Assembly (NCBI RefSeq): GCF_000005825.2
Contig: NC_013791.2
Location: forward strand, 1,488,001 to 1,552,000
Source: Alkalihalophilus pseudofirmus OF4
GTDB lineage: Bacteria; Bacillota; Bacilli; Bacillales; Bacillaceae_D
DNA length: 64,000 nt
Direction: 5' to 3'
This document shows positions 59,173 to 64,000 of the stretch, piece after piece; within the stretch, counting starts at the first letter, position 1, and every line of letters starts with the position of its first letter. The notes beneath the pieces are model-generated. The model had not been told where the DNA came from. It saw nothing but the letters and a program-made list of their open reading frames with translations, and did no database searches. The position numbers and the translations under genes were made by a program.

Positions 59173-59376
59173 TTAGCCGTTATCACGGAATGATAGAAAG
59201 ATCATGAAAGCAAGAGTTACAATTGAAAGTGCAGTTAGCGCCCCAGTGATTAAACCAGATGGTTCAGCATGTGCTGCATCTTCTGCAGCACCGCCGCCTG
59301 CTGCTAAAATAGCTTGCGCTCCCATGAATAATGATGTTAATAAGATCGTTGTCATTAGTGCTAGTTTTTTAAACAT
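59173..59376 (-). CDS. Small exported or membrane protein of 67 residues
   Basis: The ATG at 59376 follows GAGGAGGGTCGAAT, a strong site, giving 67 residues. A signal peptide-like N terminus (FKKLALMTTILLTSLFMGAQA) is followed by an Ala/Gly/Glu-rich linker (AAGGGAAEDAAHAE) and a second hydrophobic helix (LITGALTALSIVTLAFMIFLSF) ending in RDNG. It could be a lipoprotein-free membrane subunit with two helices or a secreted peptide retained by its C-terminal helix. The two-helix shape is vaguely like small subunits of respiratory or ion-transport complexes, but I do not recognise it. Function unknown. Confidence 0.75.
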   Translation of the reverse strand: MFKKLALMTTILLTSLFMGAQAILAAGGGAAEDAAHAEPSGLITGALTALSIVTLAFMIFLSFRDNG

Positions 59377-59654
59377 ATTCGACCCTCCTCTAATAGATAA
59401 ACCATAGTAGAAACACATATATCGATCTATGTATGACAAATAGGTCATACTCGTTCGTCCACTTTATTATAGTGGCGCTCTAAAAAATAATCAACAAGCA
59501 ATCGCTTACCAAAGCTGTATGCAAAGGATGAATGTTACTGAGGGTGCTGAAAGAAATAGAAAGATGATTGTTCGCTACATATAGGGGTTCGCAAAAATAA
59601 GAGCATATGGTAAGATGATGAAGATATTAATGTATGTATGTGCGTTTTAAAGAG

Positions 59655-59683
59655 TTGTTTAAATGTTATTGAATGTGTTATAT
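59655..59683 (+). promoter_or_regulatory. ilvA promoter overlapped by a 17-bp palindrome
   Basis: TTGTTT (59655-59660), a 17-bp spacer and TTATAT (59678-59683). TGTGTT-ATATA-AACACA (59674-59690) is a perfect dyad covering the -10. Its spacing resembles the TnrA/GlnR class but the A/T positions differ, so the regulator is not identified. No CodY-like box was seen. Confidence 0.6.
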
Positions 59684-59751
59684 AAACACAATCTTTTAGA
59701 GGAATTAGGCTATACCTTAGCAAAACGAAAGCAAACGAGGGGATTACACAC

Positions 59752-60999
59752 ATGGGAACCTTACACATTGAAGATATCATCATTGCCAATCAACAATTAA
59801 AGGATGTCGTTACACACACGCCGCTTCAAAAAAATCAAGTGTTATCTGAACGCTATCAATGTAATGTCTATTTGAAACGTGAAGACTTGCAAGTTGTTCG
59901 TTCATTTAAAATCCGAGGTGCTTTCCACCAAATATCAAGCTTGCCTGTAGAAGAATTAAACAATGGGGTCGTATGTGCGAGTGCTGGTAATCATGCTCAA
60001 GGTGTTGCTTATTCTTGCCATACCCTAAAGATCACTGGCAAGATCTTTATGCCTTCAACTACACCTAGGCAGAAAGTAGATCAAGTGAAATTCTTTGGTA
60101 AGGAATATGTGGAAGTTATTTTAATTGGTGATACATTTGACGATTCTTTTAATGAAGCAATGAAATATTGCGAAGAGCATCAAATGGCATTTATTCACCC
60201 CTTTGACCAAGAAAAAATTGTAGCCGGTCAAGGAACAGTAGGTATGGAAATTATGAATGATATTGAAGAAAATATAGACTACTTATTTTCATCTATTGGC
60301 GGCGGCGGATTAATCAGCGGAACTGGAACATATATTAAGAGTATTTCACCACGCACAAAGATCATCGGATGTGAGCCTTCAGGCGCACCGGCGATGAAAG
60401 AATCGATCGAACAAGGAAAAGTTATTGAACTTGAAAAGATTGATAAATTTGTGGACGGTGCCGCTGTAAAAAAAGTAGGTGATCTTCCATTTGAGATTTG
60501 TCAAAAGATCCTTGATGATATCGTGTTAGTACCTGAAGGGAAAATTTGTACAACCATCCTGGAGTTGTACAACCAGAATGCGATTGTCGCAGAACCTGCA
60601 GGGGCTATGCCGATCTCTGCCCTCGACTTCTATAAAGATGAAATTAAAGGGAAAACGGTTGTTTGTGTTGTTAGTGGAGGTAACAACGATATTGGACGTA
60701 TGCAGGAAATGAGGGAACGTTCGTTGATCTATGAAGGGCTGCAACATTATTTTATTGTTCAATTCCCACAGCGTGCCGGGGCATTAAGAGAATTTATCTC
60801 AGATGTGCTTGGGCCGGATGATGATATTACACGTTTTGAGTATACAAAGAAAAATAATAAGGCAAATGGACCTGTCCTGATTGGAATCGAACTTAAATGT
60901 GATGAAGATTACGATCACTTAATAGATCGATTGGAGAAAAAAGGATTCGGTTATCATGAAATCAACAAAAATGAAAGTTTATTCAACTTATTAATTTGA
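59752..60999 (+). CDS. ilvA: Threonine dehydratase (biosynthetic)
   Basis: PLP enzyme converting threonine to 2-oxobutanoate, the entry to isoleucine. The 415 residues have a catalytic domain with the PLP lysine in VRSFKIRGAFHQI (near residue 56), ASAGNHAQGVAYS and SIGGGGLISGTG, and a single C-terminal regulatory ACT-like domain (residues 330-415). One regulatory domain and this length match Bacillus IlvA. The ATG at 59752 follows AACGAGGGGATTACACAC. It is preceded by a promoter with an operator-like palindrome and followed by a terminator, so it is a single-gene unit. Confidence 0.95.
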   Translation: MGTLHIEDIIIANQQLKDVVTHTPLQKNQVLSERYQCNVYLKREDLQVVRSFKIRGAFHQISSLPVEELNNGVVCASAGNHAQGVAYSCHTLKITGKIFMPSTTPRQKVDQVKFFGKEYVEVILIGDTFDDSFNEAMKYCEEHQMAFIHPFDQEKIVAGQGTVGMEIMNDIEENIDYLFSSIGGGGLISGTGTYIKSISPRTKIIGCEPSGAPAMKESIEQGKVIELEKIDKFVDGAAVKKVGDLPFEICQKILDDIVLVPEGKICTTILELYNQNAIVAEPAGAMPISALDFYKDEIKGKTVVCVVSGGNNDIGRMQEMRERSLIYEGLQHYFIVQFPQRAGALREFISDVLGPDDDITRFEYTKKNNKANGPVLIGIELKCDEDYDHLIDRLEKKGFGYHEINKNESLFNLLI

Positions 61000-61014
61000 T
61001 GTCCTTTTATAAAT

Positions 61015-61046
61015 AGCTCGTTCTCATTGCGAACGAGCTTTCTTTT
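61015..61046 (+). terminator. ilvA terminator
   Basis: AGCTCGTTC (61015-61023) pairs with GAACGAGCT (61031-61039), followed by TTCTTTT. Confidence 0.9.
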
Positions 61047-61078
61047 AATCTAAAACTAGTTCAAAAGGTGTGAGTATA

Positions 61079-61987
61079 ATGGCGTTAAATCAAGAGGGGA
61101 TTTTGCTTGATTCGGGAACGAATGAGCTTGAAGTCATAGTGTTTAATGTTGGCAATGGTACGTATGGGATAAATGTGATGAAAGTTCGTGAGATTGTTCA
61201 GGCGCAAACCGTAACCCATATTCCTAATAGTCACCCGCATATTGAAGGAATGATTCGTCTGCGTGATGAGGTGTTAACAGTTGTTAACTTAAAAGAAGTA
61301 TTAGGGTGTGTGAGCGAGGGAGACGACAGTCAAGATAAGTTTATCGTTTCTGAGTTAAATAAAATGAAAGTTGCTTTCCGTGTCAGCGGCGTTTCGAGAA
61401 TTCATCGTATTTCTTGGGAACAAATTGAAAAGCCGACTGAATTATCTCAAGGGCTCCAAAGTGCAACAACAGGGGTCATTAAACTTGACGGACAAATGAT
61501 TCTGCTTCTTGACTTTGAGAAAATTGTAGTAGATATTAATCCATCAAAAGGAATCAATGTGGAACAAGTTAGAAAGCTCGGGAGAAGAGAGCGCAGTCAT
61601 AAAAAGATTGTCGTAGCGGAAGATTCAGCTATGTTGCGTAAGCTGCTTCATCAGACTTTAGCTGAGGCGGGGTATGAACAAGTAACCTTCTTTGAAAATG
61701 GGAAAGAGGCGCTTGATTATCTTGAATATCTTCAAACGTCAGATGAGCATACGGTTGAAGAAGAGGTACAGCTCGTTATAACAGATCTTGAGATGCCGAA
61801 AATGGATGGACTCCATTTAACAAGACGGATAAAAGAAGATGATGATTTTAAACGAATTCCCGTTATTATCTTTTCCTCTTTAATTACGGATGACTTATAT
61901 CATAAGGGGATTACAGTTGGTGCAGACAGGCAGGTTAGTAAACCTGAAATCGTAAAATTAATAGAAGAGATTGATCTTTTAATATAG
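61079..61987 (+). CDS. cheV: Chemotaxis coupling protein CheV
   Basis: A CheW-like domain fused to a response-regulator receiver domain; couples chemoreceptors to CheA and takes part in adaptation through phosphorylation by CheA. The 302 residues start with a CheW domain (residues 15-150, IVFNVGNGTYGINVMKVREIV) and end with a receiver domain (about 170-300) with the acidic pocket EDSAMLRK, phospho-aspartate in VITDLEMPKMDG (near 237) and KP near 290. The ATG at 61079 is 8 bases after AAAGGTG; the GTG at 61070 is less likely. It stands alone, as in B. subtilis, apart from the cheR gene at 1250. Confidence 0.95.
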   Translation: MALNQEGILLDSGTNELEVIVFNVGNGTYGINVMKVREIVQAQTVTHIPNSHPHIEGMIRLRDEVLTVVNLKEVLGCVSEGDDSQDKFIVSELNKMKVAFRVSGVSRIHRISWEQIEKPTELSQGLQSATTGVIKLDGQMILLLDFEKIVVDINPSKGINVEQVRKLGRRERSHKKIVVAEDSAMLRKLLHQTLAEAGYEQVTFFENGKEALDYLEYLQTSDEHTVEEEVQLVITDLEMPKMDGLHLTRRIKEDDDFKRIPVIIFSSLITDDLYHKGITVGADRQVSKPEIVKLIEEIDLLI

Positions 61988-61991
61988 AACA

Positions 61992-62022
61992 AAACCTCCC
62001 CTAATGTAGTGGGAGGTTTCTT
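61992..62022 (+). terminator. cheV terminator
   Basis: AAACCTCCC (61992-62000) and GGGAGGTTT (62011-62019) form a 9-bp stem with a short T-rich tail. Confidence 0.75.
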
Positions 62023-62290
62023 CGTGTACCTATAAAAATGTATAAAAAATGTATAGAGAAAAAGACAAAGACGTATGTAAAACTAATAAATAAGGTTATC
62101 TGATAATTCTGATGAATAAAAATTCAATGAGATACATTGACGGTTTCCTCAAATTGGATTAAGGTTAAATAAGATAATAGAGATGATTACAACATTATAC
62201 ATAGGGATGGATTTGATGATGAGAATAAATAGAGAGAAATAAAATCCATTCTAGATAAGAGAGAAAGTGTGGATAGGAGAGTGTTTGGTA
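62023..62290. other. AT-rich gap upstream of the second YitT gene
   Basis: No gene is supportable. GGATGGATTT (62208-62217) and AAATCCATTC (62242-62251) can pair around a short AUG-rich segment. TTGACG at 62137 has no convincing -10 at the right distance. Nothing else was recognised. Confidence 0.45.
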
Positions 62291-62923
62291 GTGGAGAGGT
62301 ATAAAGGTATAGGCCTTGTTTTGGCAGGGCTGTTATTGACTTCTTTTGGTCTGCGGTTTTTAGCAATGCATGATTTGACGTTCGGCGGTACGGCAGGACT
62401 TGCTACAGTGTTAACATATATGAGTCCGTGGAGCTGGGGTTTATTATTTTTCTTAGTGAATTTACCTTTCTTTATCATTTCATGGACGAAGCTAGGTAAA
62501 TGGTTTACTTTATCAAGTTTACTTTCCATCACTGCTATTTCAGTGATCAGAGATCTCCTTGATGTGATGCCTTTTTTCAATGTTCCTTTATGGCTTGCAA
62601 CGGCATTAGCTGGGATTTTCATTGGGATAGGTGTAACACTTGTCTTGAATAATGGTTCATCTCTTGGGGGCATTCATATTTTAGCTCTGTATATGGATCA
62701 AAAATGGGGAATTAATCGAGGGGTTACAATTTTTGTTAGTGATTTCTTAATTATTTTATTTGCTGCCATGTTAGTAGGCTTCCAACAAGCCTTGTTATCT
62801 GTTCTTGTAATTTTTGTGGCAAGTACCATTATCGGGCGTTACAAGAAGTCCCCGATTCCAAAAGAAGCAGAAAATGGCGAAGGCGCTTATGTATCTATGC
62901 CTGCTAAAAGCATTCATGAATAA
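62291..62923 (+). CDS. YitT family membrane protein without DUF2179
   Basis: About 210 residues from GTG 62291 (or TTG 62285), after AGGAGAG. Five transmembrane helices: around residues 6-24, 40-60, 68-88, 98-118 and 148-178, with the family blocks GGTAGLATVLTYM, FIGIGVTLVLNNGSSLGGIHILAL and the end RYKKSPIPKE. It lacks the soluble DUF2179 domain of the minus-strand YitT gene at 24472. Function unknown, probably a membrane transporter or sensor. An upstream start at 62267 is possible but has no site. A terminator follows. Confidence 0.85.
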   Translation: MERYKGIGLVLAGLLLTSFGLRFLAMHDLTFGGTAGLATVLTYMSPWSWGLLFFLVNLPFFIISWTKLGKWFTLSSLLSITAISVIRDLLDVMPFFNVPLWLATALAGIFIGIGVTLVLNNGSSLGGIHILALYMDQKWGINRGVTIFVSDFLIILFAAMLVGFQQALLSVLVIFVASTIIGRYKKSPIPKEAENGEGAYVSMPAKSIHE

Positions 62924-62929
62924 TCAGGT

Positions 62930-62962
62930 AACGAACAATCCTTCAGGGTTGTTCGTTTTTTA
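62930..62962 (+). terminator. Terminator upstream of rnz
   Basis: AACGAACAATCC (62930-62941) pairs with GGGTTGTTCGTT (62946-62957), one G-T pair, with a T-run. Confidence 0.92.
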
Positions 62963-62984
62963 GTGAATTAGTTAAAGAGAAAAT

Positions 62985-62993
62985 GCTATACTT
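62985..62993 (+). promoter_or_regulatory. Possible extended -10 promoter of rnz
   Basis: TGCTATACT lies about 30 bp before rnz, the same 9-base word as upstream of panB (31233-31241). No good -35 is visible. Confidence 0.4.
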
Positions 62994-63022
62994 CAACTAA
63001 TACATACTGGCGGAGGGGTACT

Positions 63023-63940
63023 ATGGAATTTCATTTTTTAGGAACTGGTTCAGGAGTTCCAGCTATTGAGAGAAATGTAAGTGCGATGGCGATACGTTTT
63101 TTGCAGCAAAAAGGCACTCAATGGTTGTTTGACTGCGGAGAAGCAACTCAGCATCAATTATTGCATTCACCCATCACTTTAACAAAAATTGACCGGATTT
63201 TTATCACACATCTACACGGCGATCATATTTTTGGCCTGCCTGGATTAATGGGTTCAAGGTCTTTTCAGGGTGCGCTGAATCCTCTAATCATTTATGGACC
63301 GAGAGGCTTAGCTCCGTTTATTGAGACGTCTCTAGCTGTATCAAAAACTCATCTCCGGTATCCATATGAAGTGATTGAGCTTGAAGAAGGCTTGATGTTT
63401 GAAACGGAACATCTTTCAGTGGAAGCATTGGCACTAAATCATGTGATGCCTAGCTTTGCGTTTAAGCTGACCGAAAAAGATAAGCCAGGTACATTGGATA
63501 TTAAGAAACTAGAAGAGTACAATATCCCAAAAGGTCCACATTATCAATTGTTAAAAGAGGGAAAAACGATCACTTTAGAAGATGGTCGCAAAATCAATGG
63601 ACAGGAGTTTGTCGGTCCCCCAAAAAATGGCCGGATTGTGGTGATTGCAGGAGATACAAGGCCTACTAAAGAAATGATTAAATTCAGCAGGGATGCAGAT
63701 ATTTTGATTCATGAGGCCACATTTAGAGCGGATAAAGCAGATCATGCTGTTCAATTTGGTCACAGCACAACACTAGAAGCGGCCTCCCTTGCAAAAGAAG
63801 CAAAAGTTAAGACTCTGCTGCTCACTCATATCAGCTCAAGGTATACAGGTGAGGAAGAGGCGTTTCTCAATGAGGCTAAAACGATTTTTGAAAACACGCA
63901 TCTTGCTCATGATTTGATGGTGTATACGCTGAGTTCATGA
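63023..63940 (+). CDS. rnz: Ribonuclease Z
   Basis: Zinc-dependent endonuclease of the ELAC/metallo-beta-lactamase family that trims 3' ends of tRNA precursors lacking encoded CCA; with cca at 29059 it completes tRNA 3' maturation. The 305 residues include the metal motif THLHGDHIFGLPGL (near residue 61), GDTRPT (near 212), HEATF (near 236) and the HSTTLEAASLAKEA region near 250. Length matches B. subtilis RNase Z (307). The ATG at 63023 follows GGCGGAGGGGTACT. About 60 bases of sequence follow without a visible terminator, ending in GGGGGAG. Confidence 0.96.
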   Translation: MEFHFLGTGSGVPAIERNVSAMAIRFLQQKGTQWLFDCGEATQHQLLHSPITLTKIDRIFITHLHGDHIFGLPGLMGSRSFQGALNPLIIYGPRGLAPFIETSLAVSKTHLRYPYEVIELEEGLMFETEHLSVEALALNHVMPSFAFKLTEKDKPGTLDIKKLEEYNIPKGPHYQLLKEGKTITLEDGRKINGQEFVGPPKNGRIVVIAGDTRPTKEMIKFSRDADILIHEATFRADKADHAVQFGHSTTLEAASLAKEAKVKTLLLTHISSRYTGEEEAFLNEAKTIFENTHLAHDLMVYTLSS

Positions 63941-64000
63941 ATAAATTCGTAAACAAAAAGGCATAGTAACATCATTCACTATACCAATTTACTGGGGGAG

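Noticed and set aside
59674-59690. TnrA/GlnR box upstream of ilvA
   Set aside because: The spacing fits but the invariant A and T bases of TGTNA-N7-TNACA are swapped, so it is reported only as an unassigned palindrome.
1-64000. CRISPR arrays, tRNA or rRNA genes, prophage
   Set aside because: No regularly spaced repeats, no cloverleaf with a conserved TTCRANY arm, no rRNA-like stretch and no phage genes were seen.

Overview
The window looks like a low-GC Bacillaceae chromosome. Almost every gene has a recognisable Bacillus subtilis counterpart, in nearly the B. subtilis order from hepT through aroF-trp-aroE, ypi-qcr, dapB-birA, panBCD, dinG, asnS, nth and ponA-recU to ypp genes. Small differences point to another genus of the family, perhaps an Alkalihalobacillus-like bacterium: dynA and racA sit in unusual places, YitT-type genes are added, and an intergenic palindromic repeat family is present. 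The genus call is inference only. No tRNA, rRNA or CRISPR array was seen. Layout: 1-2210 holds the hepT 3' end, ndk, cheR and a small minus-strand gene. Positions 2463-15103 are the aromatic supraoperon aroF-aroB-aroH-[trpE-D-C-F-B-A]-hisC-tyrA-aroE. The trp block has its own promoter and a TRAP-type leader with ten to twelve GAG/TAG triplets, a terminator, an overlapping antiterminator and a helix that could mask the trpE ribosome binding site. Positions 15104-15382 contain a strong candidate small RNA on the minus strand. Positions 15383-24431 carry an unknown gene, ypiA, ypiB, a repeat-filled 900 bp gap, ypiF, the menaquinol:cytochrome c reductase genes qcrABC, ypjA, ypjB and a zinc metallopeptidase. 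Positions 24472-31224 carry a YitT protein, a MazG-like gene, dapB, mgsA, bshB1, bshA, cca and birA. Positions 31225-45806 carry panBCD, a TPR gene, dinG, a degenerate metallo-beta-lactamase, mtaD, ypmA, ypmB, aspB, asnS, dnaD, nth and ypoC. Positions 45868-54299 hold dynA, an IS110-family element and ponA on the minus strand. Positions 54394-63940 carry recU, yppC, racA, yppE, a rhodanese, two minus-strand membrane protein genes, ilvA, cheV, a second YitT gene and rnz. Functionally, the window joins shikimate/chorismate, Trp, Tyr, Phe and His steps with pantothenate, lysine and bacillithiol synthesis. It also has a respiratory bc complex, DNA repair and replication genes (nth, dinG, dnaD, recU), chemotaxis (cheR, cheV), and cell-envelope and sporulation functions (ponA, dynA, racA, ypjB). 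The most striking result is the IS110 element (about 49633-51389). Its 3' non-coding end encodes a two-loop structured RNA whose loops carry 8-nt and 5-7-nt words. These match the two sides of its actual insertion site and its own two ends, in the strand arrangement expected of a bridge (seeker) RNA. The element sits inside an intergenic palindromic repeat related to two other copies in the window. Other signals worth attention are the minus-strand sRNA near 15150-15250, interleaved inverted repeats upstream of recU, ribosome binding sites buried in hairpins upstream of panB, the 33629 gene and the transposase, and a short overlapping ORF made of 15-bp repeats upstream of ponA.
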